Source: Clostridiales bacterium Firm_16
GTDB lineage: Bacteria > Bacillota > Clostridia > Saccharofermentanales > Saccharofermentanaceae
Assembly (NCBI GenBank): GCA_001604185.1
Contig: LVAV01000110.1
Location: forward strand, 62,001 to 126,000
Direction: 5' to 3'
Length of the DNA: 64,000 nucleotides
The notes beneath the pieces were generated by a model. That model searched no databases and was not told the origin of the DNA. It saw nothing but the letters and a program-made list of their open reading frames with translations. This document shows, one piece after another, positions 9,300 to 19,376 of this stretch. Both the position numbers and the translations under genes were made by a program. Within the stretch, counting starts at the first letter, position 1; each line of letters begins with the position of its first letter.

Positions 9300-10022
9300 G
9301 TTGACGTCATTCTTCTCCATTTCCTTCATCCAGTCATACACGGCAGCTGTGAGCTTATGTGCGTCTCTGTCGTATTCTTCCGGCATGAACGGCTTTCCGA
9401 AATGAATGGTGATCTTCTTTCTGCAATGGTTCTTCTTGTCCCAGGTCTGTGGCTTGGACATATGTCGTGACCAGGCCTGATATCCGCCTTCGATATAGAC
9501 GGGAAGAAGCGGTACGTCTGCCTTCACGGAAAGATAAGCGGCACCGTCCTTGAACTCCGCCACCAGTCCGTCACTTGTACGGGTTCCTTCCGGATGGACC
9601 AAAATGATATTTCCTTTCTCTACTTCCTTCTTGGCCTTGATAAGACCACGGACCGGATTACCGAAACGGTCTACGGCGATACCACGGCCGACGTGCATCA
9701 TGACGCGGCCCAGACGGCCATAGTTGGTCTCCAGATCCGAAGCCGCAAGAGAACAGAAGTACTTCCGGTGCTTTCTCGGAAGGAAACTCATGATCCACAT
9801 GCCGTCAGCATAGGTCTGGTGATTGGAGCATACGATGTATGGATTATCGACCGGGATGTTCTCCTTGCCTGCAGAACGAAGCTTGACAAGAATCTTGGTG
9901 ATCCGCATAGAGACATGGTACCAGAAGAAACCGGTAAATCCCCTAGGTGTCGGATACTTGTTGTTCAGGTCCTCGGTCGAGACCGGAGCACTTTTTGCCG
10001 TATCGTTAGATTTCGTATCCAC
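9288..10022 (-). CDS. plsC: 1-acyl-sn-glycerol-3-phosphate acyltransferase
   Basis: 244 residues. Acyltransferase motif I is SNHQTYAD (HX4D, about residues 91-97) and motif III is HPEGTRTSDG; FGKPF near the C-terminus is also typical of PlsC-like LPLAT proteins. It transfers an acyl chain to lysophosphatidate to make phosphatidate at the cytoplasmic membrane face. The Thr/Ser-rich first 20 residues precede a single hydrophobic stretch (GFTGFFWYHVSMRITKILV). It is divergent from the acyl ligase gene, with a shared control region that includes a FabT-like operator. Confidence 0.9.
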   Translation of the reverse strand: MDTKSNDTAKSAPVSTEDLNNKYPTPRGFTGFFWYHVSMRITKILVKLRSAGKENIPVDNPYIVCSNHQTYADGMWIMSFLPRKHRKYFCSLAASDLETNYGRLGRVMMHVGRGIAVDRFGNPVRGLIKAKKEVEKGNIILVHPEGTRTSDGLVAEFKDGAAYLSVKADVPLLPVYIEGGYQAWSRHMSKPQTWDKKNHCRKKITIHFGKPFMPEEYDRDAHKLTAAVYDWMKEMEKNDVNLRK

Positions 10023-10058
10023 AAAAATATCCCCTTATATTTATATAACACTGAAGAT

Positions 10059-10087
10059 ATGCTAGACTAGTTTTTGGGTCTTGTCAA
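10059..10087 (-). promoter_or_regulatory. plsC promoter
   Basis: On the minus strand TTGACA (10087 to 10082), a 17-base spacer and TAGCAT (10064 to 10059) form a promoter with a perfect -35 and a 4/6 -10, about 40 bases before the plsC start. Confidence 0.55.
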
Positions 10088-10126
10088 ATGGGATATCACG
10101 AATCTTGATGCCATTTGAGAAAATCT

Positions 10127-10139
10127 TTTGATTATCAAA
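10127..10139. promoter_or_regulatory. FabT-like operator palindrome
   Basis: TTTGATTATCAAA is a near-perfect palindrome identical to the core of the published FabT box. It lies between the plsC and acyl ligase promoters, upstream of both -35 boxes, and the window encodes a FabT-like MarR protein 2.6 kb away. The regulator-operator pairing is inferred. Confidence 0.55.
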
Positions 10140-10157
10140 CTATTTTCTGCTGAAGAA

Positions 10158-10186
10158 TAGACGAAGCAGATAGAAAGTGGTATCAT
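10158..10186 (+). promoter_or_regulatory. Acyl ligase promoter, extended -10
   Basis: TGGTATCAT (10178-10186) is an extended -10, with TAGACG (10158-10163) as a 4/6 -35 at 17-base spacing. It starts about 20 bases downstream of the FabT-like palindrome. Confidence 0.5.
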
Positions 10187-10255
10187 TTGTGGGTATGACT
10201 GGCACGGTTTGAAGTGGGAATAGGTTGGAGAACAGGGTGCCATCACGGAGGTAAT

Positions 10256-12097
10256 ATGCCGAGCGTTATCGGAAAAGCACTGCACGATGCCCAGCGTTAT
10301 GAGACGATGAGGGATCTGATTTTGGATGTCCGGGAGAAATACAGTTCCCGGGATGCTTTTATTTTTCGAAGAAAACCTAATGAGGCAGAGATCCATAAGA
10401 CATATCACGATTTCGGTACCGATATCGAGTATCTGGCCCAGGCCATCAAGATCCACGGATACCAGGGAGAACACCTGGGTGTCGTAGGCGAGAATGCCTA
10501 TGAGTGGGTCGTATCTTATTCCGCTATTCTTTCCAGTGGTTCCATAGGTCTTCCGCTGGACCGGCTCCTTCCGGAGCACGAACTGGTCAACCTGCTGGTG
10601 CGCGGTAAGGTGAAAGTGCTTTTTTATCATCAGAAACATCACGAGATGATCCTGGATATTGCCAAGAACCAGGAAGAAACGGGTGTTAGTGTGCAGAAGT
10701 ATGTCTGCATGTGCAAGGAATACATTGCTCCGAGCCTTGCCTGGCCGGAGGATGACGAGCGTTTCACCGACGTACAGACCTGGATCGCAGACGGTAAAGA
10801 TGCTGTGGAGAAGGGCGAGAGCATCATGAAGACGGTGACCATCGATCCGGAAGAGACGAAGATCATTCTGTTTACGTCCGGTACCACGGCCATGAGTAAA
10901 GGCGTCATGCTTTCCCATAAGAACATCATGAGCAATGTCTATGCCATTGCTTCCACGTTGACGTTGAACCCGGGGGAGAGAACTTTCTCGATCCTGCCGC
11001 TTCACCATACTTTCGAGAATACCTGTGAGTACTTCATGTTCGCACGAGGCTGCTGTATCTGCTTCTGCGACGGACTGCGTTATATCGTTAAGAATCTGAA
11101 CGAGTGGCACTGTGAAGCATGTATTTCGGTACCGCTTCTGTTCGAGAATATCCACGGAAAGATAAAGGCCGGTATCAAGGAATCCGGTAAGGAGTCCCTG
11201 ATCTCTGTCATGATTCCGGTGTCTAATTTCCTTCGCAAGTTGAAGATCGATCTGCGGCGTGTACTCTTCGCATCGATCATCAAGAAACTGGGCGGACATC
11301 TGCGTCTGGTCGTAATCGGCGGTGCGGGCATCGCGAAGAATTATATCGAAGATTTCAATAACTGGGGAATCGAGTTCCTGATGGGCTACGGCCTGACGGA
11401 GACAAGCCCGGTTATTTCAGTTACTACCTCCAAGTGCAATGTCTATGGAAGCGTAGGACGACCGATCACGGAAGTCGAAGTGAAGATCGACGATGAAAGT
11501 ACCAAATTTGGTACAGTGGGTGAGATATTATCTAAGAGTAATTGCATTATGCAGGGTTATTACGAGAATCCGGAAGCCACAGCCGAAGTGCTCGAGGAGG
11601 ACGGATGGTTCCATACAGGCGATATGGGATATCTCGATAAGAAGGGATGTCTGCATATCACGGGACGTGTGAAGTCGATGATCGTTCTCACCAACGGAAA
11701 GAAAGCTTTCCCGGAGGAGATGGAATCCCTTCTGAACAATATCCCGGGTGTTAAGGAAGCATTCGTATGGGGCGCGAAGGATGAAGATGACGCAGTGGAT
11801 ATCTGCGCCAAGCTTCTGATCGACCGTACGGTGATCGGTGAGAACCTTCCTATCCCGGATACGACAGCCGGTGATAACGCGGTGCGTGAGTATCTGACCG
11901 CGAAGATGAAGGAAGTCAACCATCAGATGCCGTCTTATAAAGCCATCCATTACTTTGTCTTCTCGGAGACGGAGATGGTGAAGACGACGACGCTGAAGAT
12001 AAGACGTCCGCAGGAGCAGAAAGCGGTAGAGGACCGTCTGGCTGAAGCGGGCACGACAATGAAAGCTGCGAACGGACAGAATCTCGATACCCTCTAA
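10256..12097 (+). CDS. AMP-dependent long-chain fatty acid ligase
   Basis: 613 residues from the ATG at 10256, chosen because GGAGG lies just ahead; an in-frame ATG at 10214 lacks a ribosome site. Adenylate-forming motifs are complete: ILFTSGTTAMSKGVMLSH (P-loop type), MGYGLTETSP, GWFHTGDMGYLD, and GRVKSMIVLTNGKKAFPEE. The C-terminal lysine region is VKTTTLKIRR. It activates a fatty acid as acyl-AMP and transfers it to CoA or, given the ACP gene and PlsC nearby, possibly to ACP. That acceptor choice is inference. An insertion of about 60 residues after the P-loop (FLRKLKIDLRR region) is typical of long-chain ligases. It is followed after 17 bases by addB. Confidence 0.9.
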   Translation: MPSVIGKALHDAQRYETMRDLILDVREKYSSRDAFIFRRKPNEAEIHKTYHDFGTDIEYLAQAIKIHGYQGEHLGVVGENAYEWVVSYSAILSSGSIGLPLDRLLPEHELVNLLVRGKVKVLFYHQKHHEMILDIAKNQEETGVSVQKYVCMCKEYIAPSLAWPEDDERFTDVQTWIADGKDAVEKGESIMKTVTIDPEETKIILFTSGTTAMSKGVMLSHKNIMSNVYAIASTLTLNPGERTFSILPLHHTFENTCEYFMFARGCCICFCDGLRYIVKNLNEWHCEACISVPLLFENIHGKIKAGIKESGKESLISVMIPVSNFLRKLKIDLRRVLFASIIKKLGGHLRLVVIGGAGIAKNYIEDFNNWGIEFLMGYGLTETSPVISVTTSKCNVYGSVGRPITEVEVKIDDESTKFGTVGEILSKSNCIMQGYYENPEATAEVLEEDGWFHTGDMGYLDKKGCLHITGRVKSMIVLTNGKKAFPEEMESLLNNIPGVKEAFVWGAKDEDDAVDICAKLLIDRTVIGENLPIPDTTAGDNAVREYLTAKMKEVNHQMPSYKAIHYFVFSETEMVKTTTLKIRRPQEQKAVEDRLAEAGTTMKAANGQNLDTL

Positions 12098-12114
12098 TAA
12101 AGGAGGTATTTGTC

Positions 12115-15100
12115 ATGGCGTTTCATCTGTTATATGGTGAACATCCCGGTTCACTGATCGATGCATGCCTTTCGCGGATCTGTGAAGAAGCCGTCATGTG
12201 GCCGACCCGTCGCGGATATATTATTGTTCCCGAGAAGATGAAGGCGGAGATCGAACGCCGCTATATCGAGATCCTGACGCAGAAGAAGAGCGGAGATGTG
12301 GCCGATTCGGCTTTCATGATGATCGATGTAGTCAGCTTCTCTCGTTTTGCCTACCGAATTCTCAGTGAAGTCGGCGGTGCATCCGGCATGAACCTCAAGC
12401 CTGTCACAAGAACGATCCTGATCCATCGCATCCTGCAGCAGGATAAGGATGAATTCTCCGTTTTATCCCATTTTGCCGATCGCGTGGGCTTCGTGTCCGA
12501 ACTCGATGAAGTCCTGGGAGATTTCTACCGTTATGGGATCACGGGACAGGATCTTCTTAATATGGATCTTTCGAAAGAAAGTGATTCCACCAGAAGAAAG
12601 ATACAGGACTTCGGGCGGTTGCTGGAGAAGCTGGCCGAGATGGAGGAGACACTTGGCTTTGCGCCGGAACGTTTCTCCATGAAGAAGCTTTCTGAGATAT
12701 TGGAGAAGTATGCGGCCAACGATCCGGAGGTAGCGAAGTGGCCGCTGAAGCGTCTGTCGTTTTTGCGGGACGCATCGATATGGATCATGGGCTTCGGAGA
12801 GAAACGAAACTTCACTCCGGAAGAGTTGAACATTGTTACACTCCTAGAGCGCGTAACATCTAAGCTGACATTGACGGCGGTTGCCGATTACCTGGATGAA
12901 GACGAGGACAGGAAGGATATCTGCCATTTCGGAAACCATACCGTGGAATCTCTGCTGGAGCATTTCTCGCTCTCTTCCAGTGAGAAGGTCCCTTCTCGTG
13001 CGGAGAGAAATCCGGTGCTGTGTCAGCTTTCGGAAGATTATGCCAACCGTTCATGTGAGGTGCGTAAAGACCTGGATATTCCCGCGGAGATCAAGGTATT
13101 CCACCAGATCAACGACGAATTGGAATATGTAGCGGCGAAGATCAAGGAGCTGGTGCAGTTCCATGGATACCGCTATCGGGATATCACGGTGGTCCTGTGT
13201 AATGAAGCGGACTACGGGAACAGCCTGCACGCCGCTTTCGCCAAGTACGGACTAGATGTGTTCCTGGATTCCAAGAGCCGTCTCATCGGAACCATCTGGA
13301 TGCAGTATATCAGCGCGATCCTGGAGATCGGAGTCTATAACTGGAAGCTTCCTTCTGTCATTGCCTATCTGAAGTCGGGATTTGTGTCGCTGGATCCGGT
13401 CTGCATCCAGCGATTTGAGAACTTCTGTCTGGCACATGGACTGAAGAATAAGAAGCGACTCTTCCGTGCGGCCGAGTACGTGAAGAACGAAGAAGAGAAA
13501 CGAGTGGTCGAGAAGGTTCTTCCTGTACTGGTGGACCTGAAGGACAGAATCCAGGCTTTACTTTGCGCGACGACCTGCCGGGAGCGGGCCGTGGCGCTCC
13601 ACGATCTGGTGGCATCCGACCATAAGATGGTGGAATACTATGTAGACGAGTGGACGAAGGGCGGCAATCAGGAGGCAGCCCTGGCGCTGGCGGCGTCCTA
13701 TAACACGGCAGACGATACTCTTCTGGCACTGGCCGGGGAGATCGGTGCATTCCCGATCTCGCTTGCCAATTTCAGTGATGCTGTGATCTCTGCCATTGCT
13801 TCCCAGAGTCTGGCAAAGATTCCGTCTTTCGTTGATCAGGTGACGATCACGACACCGCAGAACGGATATCGCCGTCCTTGCCGTGCCATGTTTATTGTGG
13901 GACCACAGAGAAAGAATTTCCCGTACACTTCACCTTCTGAAGGTTATCTGAAGAACCGGGAAAGAGAGACGATCTCCGAGAAGCTTTCGGTCGAGTTCCC
14001 TAACCATGCGAAGGATCAGGCCTATGCGGATTTCTTTACCGCTTATGCACTTCTGGATGCACCATCCGAAGCGATCTATTTTACCGTGCAGAATTCTGAA
14101 GAGCCTTCTTCGGTGATCTTGTTCCTGAAGGAATCGTATCCGAAGGTCTCCACAATGATACTGGATCATCTGACCCTTTCCGATCCCCGTGTACTGGAGA
14201 AGGAGCGGATGGAAGAATACCTCCGAAATGTGATCACAGGAAAGCAGTCCGCCAGTGCGGAAGAAATGAATAAAGCTGTCTATATCTGGAAAAGATATTT
14301 TGAGGCGAAGGATCTTTCCCGTGAGGAGGATCCGGATCTGGATCTGACGATGCCGGATGACCTGATGAAGCAGCGATATAGTGATCATATGAGCATGAGC
14401 GTTTCCTCTATCGAGAATTATGTGAAGTGCCCCTATAACTACTTCTGCGATAAAATCGTGAAGCTGAAAGAACGAGAGATCATGAAGCTTCAGATGAACG
14501 AGATGGGTACATTAGGTCATACCATTATGGAGCTGGCCATGACCGAGTTCCGTGATGCCTTCCAGAAAGCATCAAGCGACGAAGAACGTCAGCAGATCGT
14601 AGAAGAATACAAGGCCAAGGATAAGCGGGCCTGGTCGGAGGCATTGCTTCCCATTGCGCAGGAGAAGGATCATTTCGCATACAGCGAAGATCTGGCCATG
14701 AAGATCGAGGGAGACAGTAAGCTTTTGCGTTCTTCGACGGAAACCTTGAAGTATATGTTCGATAAGATAGAAGCGAAGGGCTTCGTGCCGATGCTGTTCG
14801 AGTGGAAGTTCGGCTCGGATGACCAGGATGGAGCCAAGATCACATTGAAAGATGGACGAACCGTGACATTCCACGGAACCATCGACCGTGTAGATGTGGA
14901 TCCGGATACCGGAGAATTCCGAATCCTGGATTATAAGACAGGCGCTAAGGAAATCAACTATCACGAACTGTTCGCCGGAGAGAACGTCCAGCTTTCGGCT
15001 TATATGCATGTATATGCCAAGTCCCATCCGGATCTGAATCCTGCGGGCGTAGGGTATATTCCGTTGAGATCATTGAAGTGTTCAACTAACAATCTGGGTT

Positions 15101-15471
15101 CTTCTTTCTCGGAAGAGGCGGTCCGTGAGGCATATCAGACGGCTGTGAAGGAAACGTATGCAGCGAGTAATCTATCCATGTCTTTCCCGCCGGAAGATAT
15201 GCGTCGTATCGGGGAGTTCGTGTTCGGCAAGATCCGTGACAATTGTGAAGATCTCTTCTCCGGTAAATTCCCTTCCAAGCCGGCAAGGATCGGAAAGGAT
15301 GCTGCATTTGACTGTCAGAAGTGTAAGTTCGCTTCCGTGTGCAGCGGGGATAATTTCTCGCCGATGTACCGATTTATGGATAAGGTTCCGAAAAGAAAGA
15401 CCGAGAAGGGAACCGATATGAAATCGAAGGACGCCTTCGTGAAAGTTCTGAAGGAGGGTGATGAAGGATGA
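12115..15471 (+). CDS. addB: ATP-dependent nuclease subunit B
   Basis: 1118 residues, the usual length. AddB is the helicase-like, Chi-recognising and nuclease subunit of the AddAB complex, which resects double-strand breaks for RecA. The N-terminus (FHLLYGEHPGS) is weakly helicase-like without a good Walker A, which fits the degenerate clostridial AddB type. The C-terminal RecB-family nuclease shows GTIDRVDVD and LDYKTGAKE (about residue 939). The [4Fe-4S] ligands are Cys in CPYNYFC (about 770) plus CQKCKFASVC (about 1067-1076). AGGAGG precedes the ATG. It overlaps addA by four bases. Confidence 0.95.
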   Translation: MAFHLLYGEHPGSLIDACLSRICEEAVMWPTRRGYIIVPEKMKAEIERRYIEILTQKKSGDVADSAFMMIDVVSFSRFAYRILSEVGGASGMNLKPVTRTILIHRILQQDKDEFSVLSHFADRVGFVSELDEVLGDFYRYGITGQDLLNMDLSKESDSTRRKIQDFGRLLEKLAEMEETLGFAPERFSMKKLSEILEKYAANDPEVAKWPLKRLSFLRDASIWIMGFGEKRNFTPEELNIVTLLERVTSKLTLTAVADYLDEDEDRKDICHFGNHTVESLLEHFSLSSSEKVPSRAERNPVLCQLSEDYANRSCEVRKDLDIPAEIKVFHQINDELEYVAAKIKELVQFHGYRYRDITVVLCNEADYGNSLHAAFAKYGLDVFLDSKSRLIGTIWMQYISAILEIGVYNWKLPSVIAYLKSGFVSLDPVCIQRFENFCLAHGLKNKKRLFRAAEYVKNEEEKRVVEKVLPVLVDLKDRIQALLCATTCRERAVALHDLVASDHKMVEYYVDEWTKGGNQEAALALAASYNTADDTLLALAGEIGAFPISLANFSDAVISAIASQSLAKIPSFVDQVTITTPQNGYRRPCRAMFIVGPQRKNFPYTSPSEGYLKNRERETISEKLSVEFPNHAKDQAYADFFTAYALLDAPSEAIYFTVQNSEEPSSVILFLKESYPKVSTMILDHLTLSDPRVLEKERMEEYLRNVITGKQSASAEEMNKAVYIWKRYFEAKDLSREEDPDLDLTMPDDLMKQRYSDHMSMSVSSIENYVKCPYNYFCDKIVKLKEREIMKLQMNEMGTLGHTIMELAMTEFRDAFQKASSDEERQQIVEEYKAKDKRAWSEALLPIAQEKDHFAYSEDLAMKIEGDSKLLRSSTETLKYMFDKIEAKGFVPMLFEWKFGSDDQDGAKITLKDGRTVTFHGTIDRVDVDPDTGEFRILDYKTGAKEINYHELFAGENVQLSAYMHVYAKSHPDLNPAGVGYIPLRSLKCSTNNLGSSFSEEAVREAYQTAVKETYAASNLSMSFPPEDMRRIGEFVFGKIRDNCEDLFSGKFPSKPARIGKDAAFDCQKCKFASVCSGDNFSPMYRFMDKVPKRKTEKGTDMKSKDAFVKVLKEGDEG

Positions 15472-18400
15472 AAGCAACACCTGAACAAGAAAGAATCATC
15501 AGTGCTCCTTCCGGCAATATCCTTGTCAGTGCCGCCGCTGGATCGGGTAAGACAAGTGTCATGACAGAGCGTATCGTAACACGTATTCTGAATCGTGAAT
15601 TATCGGTAGACCGTGTGCTGGTCATGACCTTTACCAATGCGGCCGCCGCCAATATGAGTGCAAAACTGGAGAAGAAGCTTCGAGAGAGGCTTTCTACGGA
15701 AAAGGATAAGAGTGTACGGAAATATCTGAGTGAACAGATCGCGGCTTTGCCGACGGCATATATCTCGACGATCAACGCATTCTGCAGCCGCGTGATCAGC
15801 AGTTTCTCTGCTCAGGGCAAGGATGCGGACGGAGAACCATTGCTTGAACCGGGCAGCATGATCCTGGAGGAGACCCACGCCAAGCGTCTCCTGGCAGAAG
15901 CTTTTGACGATGCGTTTTCCGAAGCATATCAGCTGGCTTATCAGGTGAAAGAGGATGCATCTTTTAATGCGGAGGAAGAGATCGGCGATCTGCAAGACAA
16001 TGTCTGGCCGGGTAAGATGCTTTCTCACGGTCTGACCAAGCGTGAGTGGGCGGAGTCTTTCGTGAGAATGGTCGAGTCCTTCGGAAACGGAAGGAATGAC
16101 CAGGCCCTGAAGGAAGATATGGCTGATAAACTGGCCTATCTGCGAAGCCTGCCGGATTATCGCAAATGGATCACTGAGCAGGTTGAAAGAAAGTGCTCGG
16201 AGGCAGGGGATTTCCTGTCTACACCGACATGCAGACGGATCCTTGAACAGATGAGAAGCGCGATACGTGAACTGCTTCCCTACATACCGGAGATCCTGAG
16301 CAAAGTGGATTCCGTGATCTTTGCCAAGACGAAGAAAACGCAGGAAGAAAAGCAGAATATGTTCAAGGAATGGTGCGTGTTCCTTATCGAGAGCGCAGAG
16401 AAGATCCTGGATGAGAACACTTCCTGGAATGAGATCGTTTCAACCCTGAAACGCCGGCCGGAAGGGGAAAAGGCGCCGGCTTTTAAAAAGCCTAGTGGCT
16501 GCGATCCGTCTCTGGACGAATTCAGTGAAATGCTGTCACCGTTCTACGAGATGGTGTTCATAATGACCGGGCTTTACAAGAACAAGGATGCCTTGGCGGA
16601 ATTGTCCAAGACATATCGTTTCTACTTCGGAAAATCCGAGGAAGAACTTAACGAAGAAAGTGAATCGATGGCGCCTCTGTTCGAAAGGTATTTCGAAGTG
16701 GTGCTGGCGGCGGATACTTTCTATGCCCGAAAGAAGAAACAAGAGGCGGCGCTGGATTTCCAGGACCAGGAACAGATGGCTCTGAAGCTGCTCTCCAATG
16801 AAGAAGTAGCGAAGTATTATCAAGAGCTTTTCGATGAGATCTATATCGATGAGTATCAGGACAACAGTGGAGTACAGGATGCGATCGTACAATGTTTCAG
16901 CCGGGACAATGTTTTCTTTGTGGGTGACGTGAAGCAGAGTATTTACCGGTTCCGTCACGCGAAGCCCCAGATGTTCCTGGACCGTGCGGAAGCATACCGC
17001 AAGGAAGAGGGCGGAAAACTATACGAATTGAATGCCAACTTCCGAAGTGTGCCGGGGATCCTGGATGAAGTGAATAAGATCTTCCGGTCCATTATGGGAA
17101 GCGAGTATGCGGATATTGAGTACGATTCTTCCCACCAGCTGAATGCAGGCCTTCCGTCTTACGAAGAGACGTCCGGAGCCAGAGTAACGCTGATCTTCTC
17201 GGAGGAGAAGGCGAAGGAGAATCCGGATGAGGATTCAGAGGAAGAAGAGCCGGAGAATCCTACTACGAAAGTCGTCGATGAAGATGATGCGGCGCGGGTA
17301 CAGAAAGAAGCATTGGTGGTGGCCGGAAAGATCATGGAACTTTCCTCACTGCCCGGTTTTACCTGCGACAATTGTGTGGTACTGACCAAGTCGAACCGAG
17401 AAGCCATGGCGGCGGCAGAAGTGCTGAACAGCTGTGGCATACCGGCGCAGGGACCGTTCCTGGGCAACATTCTTCAGCATCAGGATCTGCGTGTGATCCT
17501 GGATCTGGTTCGAATCACGGATAATTCCCTTCAGGATATTCCGCTGGCCAGTGTCATGAAGTCCGGACTCCGGCAGGCCGGATTTACAGATGAGGATCTG
17601 TTCCGAATCTATCTTTTTGCCCAGTCAGAAGGCAAGAAGGATCTTCCGTTCTGCGAGAAGGTGGTATTTTATGCGCAGAAGGAAGAGACGGAACTGGGTG
17701 AGAAGGTCAGACGATTCCTTTCCTTCGTCAATGATTTGCGCACCCTGGCCATGCAGATGTCGGTTTCCAAATGGCTGGAACATGTGTATTCCGTTACCGG
17801 ATATCCGCGTTACGTGCTGACCCAGAAAAACGGTAATGCAAGATACTATGCTCTGATGTCTTTTGCTGCCTGGGCATCCCGGTTCGATCAGACGAGAAGA
17901 CAGGGCCTGAGGGCATTTGTGGAATATATTGAGGAACTGGATTCGCAGAAGGATGCATCCACAGAGATCGACCTTTCTGAACCGCTGGAGAACGTGGTGC
18001 GGTGCATGACGATCCATAAGAGTAAGGGTCTGGAGTTCCCATATGTTTTCCTGTGTGGTATCCAGTCGGGAAATCAGGACAGCAATACACCGGTCCTGCT
18101 TAACGAGAGCGGTGAAATGGCTGCCAAGAGATATTGTCCGCAGTGGGGTTCCGTATATGAGCCGCATGACTTCTTTATCCTCAAGCAGGAGGAGAAAAGA
18201 GAGCTGGAAGCAGAGAAGATCCGTCTTCTGTATGTTGCGTTGACGCGTGCGGAGAAGAAGGTCTTTGTTGTTGCACACATTAAGAGAAACGCAGATGGGC
18301 AGATGACCGGTTCCGATCTCTTCGAAAAGATCCGGGAGATCCGGGACGAGAAACTGCCGGTCTCGGTCATGAAACTTCTGGATACTCCGTTTAAGAAGAC

Positions 18401-19376
18401 TATGGCGGGTCTGCTCCGAGATTCCTCCTATCCGTTGATGGGAATAGTAAGAAGTGCAGATGTGGTGTACTTTGGTGATGTGGATTTCACGAGTACACAG
18501 GCAAGTCCGGAGAACTCCAGGGTCGGACTGATCTGCGATTCTCTGGAAAACTTGGGTTATAATCCTTTCGTCAGAAATGTCGATGCACAAAATGCCTATG
18601 AAGATGCGCGCAAGCTTCAAGTTCTGGATACGCTATCTGAAGAAGAAGGAGCGCGGGCAGAGGTGCTGTCTGCAGAGATCGGCGACTGGGCTCCGCTGGA
18701 CCTGGTTCCGGCCAAGACGACGGTCAGCGAGATGAAGCGTCTTCTGGCAGAAGAAGAGAAGGGCCCGGATGAAGAAGATGAACTGGATGCCCGTGCTATC
18801 AACATGCGGTTGAAAGAAAGCCCGGACAAGTGGAAGGATAAAGGTTACAGTGCTTCTCAGATGGGTACACTTCTGCACAGCGCATGGCAGTATATCGATT
18901 TTGCCGGTCTTCTTGCTTCGGAAGAAACAGTGGACTGGGAACGTGAACTGCTGAAACTTGAAGAATACGGAATGATCACGAAAGAACAGGCGGAGAGACT
19001 TTTGCCTTTTACGAAGAACATGCAGATGTTCCTGGAAAGTGATCTTTGTAGAGGGATGGCGGAAGCGGAAACGCGGGCAGAGAACGGTCCTTATCGGGAG
19101 ATTCCTTTCGCTCTGGCGCTGCCGAATGAGAAGGACTTCTCGTTGATCCAAGGTATGATCGACTGCTGGTTTGTGGACGCCGACGGTGACGCGGTACTGA
19201 TCGATTATAAGTCCGACCGTATTTCCGGAACGTCGGAAGAGAAGGAAGCGGTCCTGAAGGACAGATATGCCTTCCAGCTGGAGATGTACGAGAAAGCCAT
19301 CGTGGCGGCAACGGGAAAGAAAGTAAAAAGAAGAGTTATTTGGCTGATCCGGGACGGTCTTTCTTTTGAGATCTGA
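15468..19376 (+). CDS. addA: ATP-dependent helicase/nuclease subunit A
   Basis: 1302 residues. UvrD/RecB-type superfamily 1 helicase: Walker A SAAAGSGKTSVM (about 22-33), DEIYIDEYQDNS (Walker B, about 460), GDVKQSIYRFR (motif III), and MTIHKSKGLEFPYVF (motif V). The RecB-family nuclease at the C-terminus has AVLIDYKSDRI (about 1243). With AddB it unwinds and degrades DNA ends and then loads RecA at recombination hotspots. The ATG overlaps the addB stop, indicating coupled translation. An acidic insert (EDSEEEEPENPTT, about 590) is unusual but looks like a surface loop. Its 3' end overlaps the convergent tadA by 41 bases. Confidence 0.96.
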   Translation: MKATPEQERIISAPSGNILVSAAAGSGKTSVMTERIVTRILNRELSVDRVLVMTFTNAAAANMSAKLEKKLRERLSTEKDKSVRKYLSEQIAALPTAYISTINAFCSRVISSFSAQGKDADGEPLLEPGSMILEETHAKRLLAEAFDDAFSEAYQLAYQVKEDASFNAEEEIGDLQDNVWPGKMLSHGLTKREWAESFVRMVESFGNGRNDQALKEDMADKLAYLRSLPDYRKWITEQVERKCSEAGDFLSTPTCRRILEQMRSAIRELLPYIPEILSKVDSVIFAKTKKTQEEKQNMFKEWCVFLIESAEKILDENTSWNEIVSTLKRRPEGEKAPAFKKPSGCDPSLDEFSEMLSPFYEMVFIMTGLYKNKDALAELSKTYRFYFGKSEEELNEESESMAPLFERYFEVVLAADTFYARKKKQEAALDFQDQEQMALKLLSNEEVAKYYQELFDEIYIDEYQDNSGVQDAIVQCFSRDNVFFVGDVKQSIYRFRHAKPQMFLDRAEAYRKEEGGKLYELNANFRSVPGILDEVNKIFRSIMGSEYADIEYDSSHQLNAGLPSYEETSGARVTLIFSEEKAKENPDEDSEEEEPENPTTKVVDEDDAARVQKEALVVAGKIMELSSLPGFTCDNCVVLTKSNREAMAAAEVLNSCGIPAQGPFLGNILQHQDLRVILDLVRITDNSLQDIPLASVMKSGLRQAGFTDEDLFRIYLFAQSEGKKDLPFCEKVVFYAQKEETELGEKVRRFLSFVNDLRTLAMQMSVSKWLEHVYSVTGYPRYVLTQKNGNARYYALMSFAAWASRFDQTRRQGLRAFVEYIEELDSQKDASTEIDLSEPLENVVRCMTIHKSKGLEFPYVFLCGIQSGNQDSNTPVLLNESGEMAAKRYCPQWGSVYEPHDFFILKQEEKRELEAEKIRLLYVALTRAEKKVFVVAHIKRNADGQMTGSDLFEKIREIRDEKLPVSVMKLLDTPFKKTMAGLLRDSSYPLMGIVRSADVVYFGDVDFTSTQASPENSRVGLICDSLENLGYNPFVRNVDAQNAYEDARKLQVLDTLSEEEGARAEVLSAEIGDWAPLDLVPAKTTVSEMKRLLAEEEKGPDEEDELDARAINMRLKESPDKWKDKGYSASQMGTLLHSAWQYIDFAGLLASEETVDWERELLKLEEYGMITKEQAERLLPFTKNMQMFLESDLCRGMAEAETRAENGPYREIPFALALPNEKDFSLIQGMIDCWFVDADGDAVLIDYKSDRISGTSEEKEAVLKDRYAFQLEMYEKAIVAATGKKVKRRVIWLIRDGLSFEI

